In this document: piece after piece, positions 49,661 through 58,464 of the stretch | Layout: the number at the start of each line of letters is the position of its first letter | How positions within the stretch are numbered: the first letter of the stretch is position 1 | DNA from: Chondrosia reniformis | Taxonomy: Eukaryota; Porifera; Demospongiae; Chondrillida; Chondrillidae | Direction of reading: 5' to 3' | Assembly: GCA_947172415.1 (NCBI GenBank) | Contig: OX359192.1 | Coordinates: 6,496,401-6,560,400, forward strand | Length of the DNA stretch: 64,000 bases | Notes under the pieces: model-generated | Databases searched by the model: none | The model's input: the letters and a program-made list of their open reading frames with translations, nothing else | Told to the model about the DNA's origin: nothing | Made by a program: the position numbers and the translations under genes

Positions 49661-51155
49661 ATGAAGTCGCTAGTAGGCCTAGGAGTAGCAGCATTGATTA
49701 TCTGCAGTTCTTGTCAAGGTGTAGTTAAACGATTCGCCTCCCATGCATACGTTTGTGCATATACCTTTCTCCCGACCTCTTAGGGCCGGTCTATGTGTTT
49801 AATGGAAATCCCTTTTCTGGAGGACCTTTGGTATCCACTTCATTTGTGCAGAAAGATGCAGGCATACCCGATTTAGCTGAAGGTGAGATTATATTATTAA
49901 GAAGCCTCTAAAGTGCAATCCGTGTTTGATCACATTGCAGGTCCACATTCGGTACTTTTCTTATTGCAGTATTTTATCCACAGAAATCTGGCAGTTACGC
50001 AGTAATATTCTTTGTCCCTGGACTGTATGCACTCATACCTCCCCAACTGTACTCTAGTGTTCTGCTGCAGCTAGCAGAACACGGCTATATCGTACTAGTA
50101 CCCAGTGCAGATCTGCCAAAAGTCGAGTATGGATCTCTAGATCCAAGATATTTCAAGACATTGCCAAATGGTGTGAACCAAAAGCTATGGGATACTTACT
50201 ACTGGGTGAGATAATGTTGAACAGCTAGCTATATATCTTACAATTAATTTATTGCTGTAACTACAACACAGTTTAAAGACAATTTGAACAATTTATTTGA
50301 ATCAAAAGGCATTTCTGTAAAGGCTGACTGGAACTATGTTGGCATGGCTGGTCACTCTGCTGGTGCTGACACTGTGTTGGAGATGATAATGAATGACAAC
50401 TCTGTCTCCAAGGTAACCTTAACCATTCTATAATTGGTCTATATATAAGCTTACAATTGAATGAGTTTATTTTCCTGAAGTTAATTTATGCAATGAGCAG
50501 TTGTACGATGCAGGAAAGCCTCAAGATTACTAAAAGCAGATTACACATATCTCATTGTCAGGATTGCTACATCATGTACTTATAAATCTCTTGTTGCTAG
50601 GCAATGGCCTATTTGGAGCCATTTACAGCCTCCTTGCTCAAACCTTTCAATGGTAGTGTTCCCTCTCTGGTGTACGGCGCTCAGTTCTGTGAGGAGAAGC
50701 CGAGGTGCTGCATTACTGGATTTGACTATGTCCACGTATACAACAATATACCTTGTCCTCGTATTACAATGAATGCAACAGTGAGCCAACTTATTTAACT
50801 ATAACCTTTTGTATTCAATATGAACTATAGTATTTAATGTTTCCTTATATATAGGGATTTGGGCATTGTGACATTTTGAATGATATTGGTTGGGACTGTA
50901 AGTCAACGGTCAGAGCGTCTGTGCACTTCATCTACAATGTCTCCTTTGCCCTTGCTCCTAGTGTGTCATGATCTGCATTTCTGCAAGACTGTGACTACCA
51001 ATGACAGAGTTCTGTACAAAAGGTTTGTGTCTGGACTGATGGCGGCCTTCTTTGGATACTATGTGCAAGGAAATGACCAGCAGCTGCAGTATCTCCTCAA
51101 GGCCAATCTAATGCCCATCCCAGTTACAGACCTCAAGTCTGACCTGAACTGTTAA
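49661..51155 (+). CDS. HYD7: secreted chlorophyllase-like alpha/beta-hydrolase, intact
   Basis: Seven exons: 49661-49718, 49784-49882, 49970-50205, 50272-50412, 50601-50780, 50855-50897 and 50962-51155; 951 nt, 316 aa, all phases consistent. The signal peptide is MKSLVGLGVAALIICSSC. The nucleophile elbow GHSAGA (Ser about residue 160) is in exon 4. A late GFGHCDILND block (His about 242) matches the catalytic GHxDxLDD motif of chlorophyllase and PAF-acetylhydrolase-like esterases. VPSLVYGTQFCEE resembles the strand before the acid/His region. Cysteine-rich (CC, C-x-H), as expected for a secreted enzyme. The substrate is unknown; an ester or lipid is likely from the family. This is the only copy in the window without a visible lesion. 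The short intron between exons 6 and 7 (GTAAGT...CTAG, 64 nt) was inferred because reading through it meets a stop. Confidence 0.85.
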
Positions 51156-51406
51156 TACTAAGGCTGAACCCTTATATAATTATGTGCATACATGATACAT
51201 TTAGCTTTAAACAGACTGTGGTCCAACTCTCTACATTTACAGGTAGAGTTAATCTAGAACCATGTAAATATTGACATGCAATGGGTAATTGTATTTGTAC
51301 AAGCTTTTATGTTATATCCGTTTATGTATACAATTTATATATTAAATTTAATCATTTATTTTTCAATTAATTTCACAACAAATAATACAGAAAATGGTTC
51401 AATAGT

Positions 51407-51943
51407 TCAGTAAAAGAACCCTAACACCTTTCCTCCTGTATGCTTTCTCTTAGCCTCTTCATGGTCAATTATACCCGCAGATGTTGTAAGGACGATAAAT
51501 CTGCAGAAAAGGAAATTAAGAGTTATGGCATTCAAAACACTCAGCACATTAAATAAAACATTAAACTGGGATAGACACTTCCATGTATCTCGAGCAATAT
51601 TTGTGTTTACATGCACAGAATAATCAAAATCATTAGACAACAATATTCATAACCTACAAAGTACAACTCCTTTCTTTATAAATAGCAAGAGATATTGTTG
51701 CTCAAGTCAAATTAAGTCTATCCATACAAGGTTTTTCTATTACTAATGTGCTGTATGGAAGCAATCAGTGAACTCACCCAAACTGTCTACTTGGCAAGAG
51801 GTTACTTGCCCACTTTTCTATGTCTGTCACTGCAATATCAAATCTCGGACTGATTACACCGCAGTTGTTTAATCTACCATTTAGAGATACTACAATCTTT
51901 CCAGATCGGTGGTCATCAATCCACTCTAACTCTCCAATATAAC
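51407..51943 (-). pseudogene. RPS15A 3'-half copy 7
   Basis: Exon 2 (51778-51943) and exon 3 (51407-51500, ending VLGFFY-stop) are both full length and open. Exon 1 is absent and upstream sequence joins the RTK7 3' flank. Confidence 0.82.
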
Positions 51944-52445
51944 CTAAAGATGGCAGACAGGCGACCAATAAGTTGTTAACTCAATCATGCACTTGTGCTA
52001 TACTTCCAACTTAGGCTGGTCTCGTCTTATGCAACAATGGGCAATAAACGAATCATGTTTCATAATACAAATCAATGAATACTATTATAGGTAACTTTTC
52101 ATTAAAATTGCATGTTATTTACATTTTATAGACAAAGGTTAATGTTTTTAGTAACTTCTCACAAAAGTTGCATGTCTTATGGAACATCATTGTCAGCAAA
52201 TATTATACACTCATGTCTTATATATAAACTGCAGCTCTTCAAAGAGGTGTTTCCCTTCTTCCAGTGAAGCTCCTAAAACACTTGCAAACTTTGAGCTCTT
52301 TTTCTCCTCTTCGCTCCAACTCAAAAGGGTTCTCTCTGATACACAGAAGCGACCATTTATGTCATTAGCAGTAGGTCGCTTGTGGCTGTCCGGATGCCAG
52401 CACTCGACCATTATCTGGTACACTGGCTTAGGACAACCTGGTGGA

Positions 52446-52875
52446 CATGGGTGGCAATATCCCTTGTCAAATATATTTACCACCTATATACATGACACAG
52501 AGGAGCATTGCATCATGTGATAGTCACATGACATGGGTGGCAATATCCCTTGTCAAATATCTTTACCACCTATATACATGACACAGAGGAGCATTGCATC
52601 ATGTGATAGTCACATGACATGGGTGGCAATATCCCTTATCTAATATCTTTACCACCTATATACATGACACAGAGGAGCATTGCATCATGTGATAGTCACA
52701 TGACATGGGTGGCAATATCCCTTGTCAAATATCTTTACCACCTATATACATGACACAGAGGAGCATTGCATCATGTGATAGTCACATGACATGGGTGGCA
52801 ATATCCTTTGTCAAATATATTTACCACCTACACAAGACACTAGACAGCCTCTCACTATATCTCATTCTACACTGT
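52446..52875. repeat. 86-bp tandem repeat at the exon 8-9 boundary of RTK7
   Basis: Units starting CATGGGTGGCAATATCCCTT begin at 52446, 52532, 52618, 52704 and 52790: five copies, exact 86-bp period. Each unit contains the exon 9 splice acceptor and its first ~12 codons (minus strand GTGGTAAAGATATTTGACAA) plus intron sequence. RTK2 and RTK6 have about three units and RTK1, 3, 4 and 5 about two, so it is a length-variable repeat. The start of exon 9 is the outermost unit (52446-52483). Confidence 0.85.
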
Positions 52876-53167
52876 CTCCTCAATCACATGCTACACACCT
52901 GATTGACTGTGAGTTCCTCAAATGGTTTGTGTCCGAGTGACCAGATCTCATACATCAACATTCCATAGCTCCACACATCACTGGCAGTGCTGTACTTCTT
53001 GTACAAGATGGCCTCAGGAGCTGTCCACTTGACGGGTATCTTACCTCCATGTGTCACGTAGTAGTCAGAAGTGTCCAAATCACGGGACATTCCAAAATCA
53101 GAAATCTTGAATCAATTAACAAATTTGTGAGATTCTTTACATTACACAACACATCCAGCTATGCACA

Positions 53168-53415
53168 TATATATATGTATGAAAAGGTGAGTCTATTTGA
53201 GGGTTCATTATTTTCAGCTACCGATGTATACACTGATGAGCCCTAAAGAGGGCAAAACAGCTGTCTGTGGTTTATTGAAGATTTTTATCATCATTGGATG
53301 ACTGGGAGGTCATCACCGGTTGCCACAAATAGGACTTAAGTCCCCCAGCGCAAGTAGACAATTGTCACTTGGTTGGTTGGCGTAATTATCCAGTGTTGTT
53401 TATCATATATATATG
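53168..53415. mobile_element. Small repeat at the RTK7 deletion junction
   Basis: About 240 bp not found elsewhere in the array, set between ATATATATATG microsatellites. It contains CACTGATGAGCCCT, AAAG, AGGGCAAAACAGCTGTC (about 53230-53262): a hammerhead-like core with a perfect 5-bp stem II, but AAAAC where GAAAC is expected. A pattern of this kind is common in animal SINE- or MITE-like repeats. No coding seen, although the RTK7 tail reads into its right end. Confidence 0.5.
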
Positions 53416-54821
53416 TATATATATAAACAAACTTTGGAATGTCATAGTTCTCCTCAATGTAGTACTTCTCTTTATTTCTCCTTCTCCTGCACATGCACAC
53501 TGCTATCACAACTATCACTCCCACCACTACCAGTAGGATTATAGCAGCTACTACACCACCAGTTATAGCAGCTGTTCTATCAGGTGGTGCTATGGCACCA
53601 TCAGTGGTAGCTGTTGAAGACAAGTCATTAGGGGGTGATGTGTATGATGAAGAGGTGGTAGCCATACTTGTTGACAATTTGGAGATTTTGGTCGTAGATA
53701 CTGTGTTTGCGTTAGTTTTAGGACTACCAGATGATGCCAAAGATGACCTACTACCAACTGTACCATCAGTGGTAACTGTTGGAGAGGTACTATTATCAAT
53801 ATGTTGAGATGACGAAGACAAGCCATTAGAGTGTGATGTGTATGTGGTAGAATATTCACCAGTACTTGTATCAGTTGACAATTTTGAGATTTTGGTGGTA
53901 GACACTGTTTCTGTTCCAGAGCTAGAGCTACTATTAACTGTTGAAGGACCATCAGCAGTTTGAGTCACAGTCACTGATGTCATACTACTGGTGGTAAGTA
54001 CCATTTGCATTCTTGATTTTGTGATCATAGCATTCTCACTAGGTTTAGCAACATCTGCTTTGGAAGATGTTGATAATACAGATGTAACAGATAGTAACAT
54101 TTCTTCACTAGATGTAGAGATTGCTGTGACTGAAGCATAAAAGGACTAAGATATACTTAAGAGTCACATACGATATTGTCACAATATAAAGATAACTTAC
54201 TTTGAAGAAATGGTGCTGTAGCTCTGAACAAAGACTGTTTTTTAAGTGTTTCTTCTGAACTAGGACTACTAGCTGTTACATAATAATATGAATGGCCTTC
54301 AGCAGTACCAATTGGAAAGTCAACTTGTCCAGGATTCCCTGCTGTAGGTATGTAAAATCCTACTATATCTCCTGATTCATAAGTAGTTGCTACAGTTGGA
54401 GTTATTGTAAAGATATTAGCTGACGTTGTACTATCTGTAACAGTGACCATCTCGTTATAGACTCTACTGTAGTCAATATTATTACTATTCCCTGCACTTT
54501 TTGTTTGTCTCCATATTTGTAAATCGATTCTTCTAGGCGTATTAGGATTACCACCAAATTGAGTCACTTCCCATCTCAATGATGTTGTCTTACCAGAACA
54601 AGTAAAATTTATTGAAGGAACCAGTACAAAAGAGTTCGCTCCAAATGTACCTAGGTGATCTCCTGTAACAATTGGATTCGTTAAACAAGTAGGAGATATC
54701 TCTTCTATTGAAGCAAACACATTAAACAGTAACAGATGAATTGCAATTCTGTAAAACTATAAAACTTACCAAAAGTAAGAAAAAGGAGTACAACAGTACA
54801 GAAGACCAGGTGACCTTTCAT

Positions 54822-54945
54822 TTTAGTTTTACTCTGCTCACTAATGCGGAGGCGAGATGCCGTACTTGTTATTATCGGCTCTTATCGGCCCGAGCCACGT
54901 GATACCTACCAATCAACTCTAGACGCGTACTACGTGCCATCTCCC
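54822..54945. promoter_or_regulatory. Divergent RTK7/HYD8 promoter
   Basis: 124 bp with CACGTG at 54896-54901 and CCAAT at 54909-54913, conserved as in the other units. Confidence 0.6.
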
Positions 54946-56414
54946 ATGAAGTCGCTAGTAGGCCTAGGAGTGGCAGCATTGATTATCTGCAGTTCTTGTC
55001 AAGGTGTAGTTAAACGATTCGCCTACCATGCATACGTTTGTGCATGTACCTTTCTCCCGACCTCTTAGGGCCGGTCTATGTGTTTAATGGAAATCCCTTT
55101 TCTGGAGGACCTTTGGTATCCACTTCATTTGTGCAGAAAGATGCAGGCATACCCGATTTAGCTGAAGGTGAGATTCTATTATTAAGAAGCCTCTAAAGTG
55201 CGACCCGTGTTTGATCACACTGCAGGTCCACATTCGGTACTTTTCTTATTGCAGTGTTTTATCCACAGAAATCTGGCAGTTACGCAGTAATATTCTTTGT
55301 CCCTGGACTGTATGCACTCATACCTCCCCAACTGTACTCTAGTGTTCTGCTGCAGGTAGCAGAGCACGGCTATATCGTACTAGTACCCAGTGCAGACCTG
55401 CCAAAAGTCGAGTATGGATCTCTAGATCCAAGATATTTCAAGACATTACCAGAAACTATGGGATACTTACTACTGGGTGAGACAAAGTTGAACAATTAGC
55501 TATATGTCTTACAATTAATGTTTAATGCTGTAACTACAACACAGTTTAAAGACAATTTGAACAATTTGTTTGAATCAAAAGACATTTCTGTTAAGGCCGA
55601 CTGGAACTATGTTGGCATGGCTGGTCACTCTGCTGGTGCTGACACTGTGTTGGAGATGATAATGAATGACACCTCTGTCTCCAAGGTAACCTTAACCATT
55701 CTATAATTGGCCTATATATAACCTTGCAATTGTATGAGTTTATGTTCCTGAAATTAATTTATGCAATGAGCAGTTGTACGATGCAGGAAAGCCTCAAAAT
55801 TACTAAAAGCAGTTTACACATATCTCATTGTCAGGATTGTTTCATATATCTCTTGTTGCTAGGCAATGGCCTATTTGGAGCCATTTACGGCCTCCTTGCT
55901 CAAACCTTTCAATGGTAGTGTTCCCTCTCTGGTGTATGGCACTCAGTTCTGTGAGGAGAAGCCGAGGTGCTGCATTACTGGATTTGACTATGTCCATGTA
56001 TACAACAATATACCTTGTCCTCGTATTACAATGAATGCGACAGTGAGCCAACTTATTTGTACAAAGTAGTTATTCAATATGAACTATAGTATTTATTGTT
56101 TCCTTATATATAGGGATTTGGGCATTGTGACATTTTGAATGATATTGGCTGGGACTGTAAGTCAACAGTCAGAGCATCTGTGCACTTCATCTACAATGTC
56201 TCCTTTGCCCTTGCTCCTAGTGTGTCATGATCTGCATTTCTGTAAGACTGTGACTACCAATGACAGAGTTCTGTACAAAAGGTTTGTGTCTGGACTGATG
56301 GCGGCCTTCTTTGGATACTATGTGCAAGGAAATGACCAGCAGCTGCAGTATCTCCTCAAGGCCAATCTAATGCCCATCCCAGTTACAGACCTCAAGTCTG
56401 ACCTGAACTGCTAA
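54946..56414 (+). pseudogene. HYD8: hydrolase with 14-nt deletion in exon 3
   Basis: Exons 54946-55003, 55069-55167, 55255-55476, 55545-55685 (GHSAGA), 55863-56042, 56114-56156 and 56221-56414, all with good splice sites. Exon 3 is 222 nt rather than 236. The stretch encoding PNGVNQKL is shortened (ACATTACCAGAAACTATGG), and the frame shifts to a stop in the following intron (ETKLNN-stop). Everything after is otherwise open and HYD7-like, so this lesion looks recent. Confidence 0.82.
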
Positions 56415-56683
56415 TACTAAGACTGAACCCTTATAATTATATGTGTATACATGATACATTTAGCTTTAAACAGACTGCGGTCCAACCTCATTTACACTCC
56501 TTGGGACTGAGTGGGTGAAGTAAATCTAGAACCATGTAAAATATTGACATGCAATGGGTAATTGTATTTATACAAGCTTTTATGTTTATATCTGTTTATG
56601 TATACAATTTATATATTAAATTTAATCATTTATTTTTTAATTAATTTCACAACAAATAATACAGAAAATGGCTGTTATTGAGT

Positions 56684-57573
56684 TCAGTAAAAGAACCCTA
56701 ACACCTTTCCTCCTGTATGCTTTCTCTTAGCCTCCTCATGGTCAATTATACCCGCAGATGTTGTAAGGACGATAAATCTGCAGAAAAGGAAATTACAAGT
56801 TGTAACATTCAAAACACTCAGCACATTAAATAAAACATTAAACTGGGATAATCACTTTCATGTATCTTGAGCAATATTTGTGTTTACATGCACAGAATGA
56901 TCAAAATCATTAGACAACAATCTTCATAACCTACAAAGTACAACTCCTTTCTTTACAAATAGCAAGAGACATTATTGCTCAAGTCAAATTGGTCCGTCTA
57001 CAAAAGGCTTTATTACTAATGTGCTGATGGAAGGCTTTTATTACTTATTGAAGAACTCACCCAAACTGTCTACTTGGCAAGAGGTTACTTGCCCACTTTT
57101 CTATGTCTGTCACTGCAATATCAAATCTCGGACTGATTACACCACAGTTGTTTAATCTACCATTTAGAGATACTACAATCTTTCCAGATCGGTGGTCATC
57201 AATCCACTCGAACTCTCCAATGTAACCTAAAGATGGCAGACAGGCGACCAATAAGTTGTTAACTCAATCATGCACTTGTGCTACTCTTCCAACTTAGGCT
57301 GGTCTCAGCGGAGACATCTCATCATCAATTAATTCAGACAGGGATAACTTTATACGAGTCCTCATTGACCAGTTAATAGATGTCAAACTGCTATTACTGT
57401 TGCTCTTAATAAAATCATACCAATCCAAGTGCTTTCTTACCATTTTTCATCATAACTGTAAGAAACTTTATTATAACTTTTGAAGACGGTCTTATTAAAA
57501 CTTGTCTTTTTCCCTTCTTTTCTGCATTACTAATAGCTAAAAGGGCATCGCCAAGTACATTCATACGAACCAT
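56684..57573 (-). CDS. RPS15A: 40S ribosomal protein S15a (uS8), complete gene
   Basis: Three coding exons: 57441-57573 ([14 protein letters not shown] through FLTVMMKN), 57061-57226 ([15 protein letters not shown] through LLPSRQFG) and 56684-56777 ([15 protein letters not shown] through VLGFFY, stop). They total 393 nt, 130 aa, the standard animal length. Phases 1 and 2 at the two junctions complete Gly codons. The protein is a small-subunit ribosomal component that binds 18S rRNA. The ATG directly follows a TTTAG acceptor-like sequence, so an untranslated first exon upstream is likely. This is the only copy with exon 1. The array repeat ends in its intron 1 near 57307, where the sequence stops matching the other units. 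Confidence 0.93.
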
Positions 57574-57812
57574 CTAAAGCGATAAAGAAGAGGTATTTAA
57601 ATTCTAATTACAGACAACAACATAATAATAATAGAGAGCTTGTATTTCACATTAATATGTACGTCTTCGAACCTTCCCAGCAGTGATTCAGCACGATTCT
57701 TTATCACATGTGAACCTACCTTATATCTTCCTCGTGGGGTACACGCATTAAGAACGATAAGCAACGCAAAGTAACGATAAACAAATTCACTCATATCCGT
57801 TGGAGCGAGGAG
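57574..57812. promoter_or_regulatory. RPS15A/MSRB1 divergent intergenic region
   Basis: 239 bp between two start codons pointing away from each other. It should contain the RPS15A 5' untranslated exon and both promoters. I see no TATA box; a GGTAAGTT-like element is not clear enough to call a donor. A 65-codon open frame on the minus strand (57597-57794) resembles no protein I know. Confidence 0.4.
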
Positions 57813-58219
57813 ATGTCCTTTTGTGGCTGGTCCTCAGAGGTCTACAAAGACCACTTTGATAAAGGTATATGACCCATCTTACAATACTGCAATTCTTAAT
57901 CTCATTAAATATTGCTTCTCTTTTGAAAGGTGTGTACGTCTGTTCAGAGTGCAATTATGAACTCTTTTCTAGCACAAAGAAGTTTCAGCACTCTTCTCCT
58001 TGGCCAGCGTTTACTCACACTGTGCACGAGGACAGCGTTAGTCGGAGAAAGGAGACACCCACTGCGTACAAAGTCTCCTGTGGCAAGTGTGGTAACGGGT
58101 TGGGTCACGAGTTCCTTGGCGACGGTCCCAAGCCAGGAGAATCGCGTTTTTGAATATTCTCCTCCTCTCTCAAGTTCGTCGAGAACAAGGGAGCGGAGAA
58201 GGAATCAACTGGTAAATAG
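57813..58219 (+). CDS. MSRB1: Methionine-R-sulfoxide reductase B1, selenoprotein
   Basis: Two exons, 57813-57864 ([18 protein letters not shown]) and 57930-58219. The protein has the zinc CxxC pairs CSEC and CGKC, the HSSPWPAFT block, and [18 protein letters not shown]. This is followed by TGA at 58151-58153 and then [20 protein letters not shown] and a TAG stop at 58217-58219. In animal MSRB1 (selenoprotein R) the residue after SRF is the catalytic selenocysteine and IFSSSLKFV follows, so the TGA is read as Sec, not stop. Length is 113 residues including Sec, close to the ~116 typical for animals. The enzyme reduces methionine-R-sulfoxide in proteins using thioredoxin. A SECIS hairpin is visible 40-100 nt downstream. 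Confidence 0.93.
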
Positions 58220-58260
58220 TATGTGCGTGAAGATTTGGTGAATCGAGTTGCCTCTGTGGA

Positions 58261-58319
58261 CATTTGTTACATGAAGTCCATGTGCTAAACTCATGGAGTG
58301 CACATGGATGGATGCAAAT
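58261..58319 (+). promoter_or_regulatory. SECIS element in the MSRB1 3' UTR
   Basis: ATGA (58271-58274) opens the core. GTCCATGTGC then pairs with GCACATGGA(T) (58300-58309) across an apical loop carrying AAA (TAAAC, 58286-58290), 12-13 nt after ATGA. A GA on the 3' side (58311-58312) completes the quartet, and ATTTG/CAAAT extend the lower helix. Spacing and motifs fit a eukaryotic SECIS, which recruits SBP2 and eEFSec to decode the TGA. Folding was done by eye. Confidence 0.75.
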
Positions 58320-58464
58320 ACATTTGAAACACTTTTTCAACTGCGATTTGCTGTTAAATATTGACAATTAAGAGACTAATATTTTTTTCCTTTTATGTCA
58401 GTATTCAGTTGTAAATATGTTTTTGAAATGGAAATGGAAAATCAAATGATATTTTACATGTAAG

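Larger units (their letters stand above)
52211..54821 (-). pseudogene. RTK7: receptor copy lacking juxtamembrane and kinase N-lobe exons
   Basis: Exon 1 (54770-54821), exon 2 (54201-54704) and most of exon 3 (from 54129) are intact and encode signal peptide, ectodomain, long Ser/Thr stalk and membrane helix. In exon 3, right after YIEENYDIP, the sequence jumps (about 53435) into A/T-rich intron 7 DNA and a small repeat. Exons 4, 5, 6 and 7 are missing. Exons 8 (52899-53105) and 9 (52211-52483) remain downstream as orphans, with DFG and APE motifs. Reading on from exon 3, a stop comes at 53336. The predicted product is a 449-aa membrane receptor with a ~45-residue foreign tail and no kinase. 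Either a pseudogene or a decoy receptor. Confidence 0.8.

Noticed and set aside
52446..52875. 86-bp direct repeats as a CRISPR array
   Set aside because: Contiguous tandem units without unique spacers, containing an exon boundary, in a eukaryotic intron.
641..57307. The whole array as an assembly artefact of alternative haplotypes
   Set aside because: Units differ by private transposons, different deletions and different 86-bp repeat counts, and join at one common breakpoint. That is hard to obtain by stacking two haplotypes. Long reads would still be the decisive test.
58170..58367. Minus-strand 65-codon frame over the MSRB1 3' end
   Set aside because: Overlaps the selenoprotein C-terminus and SECIS on the other strand and has no similarity.
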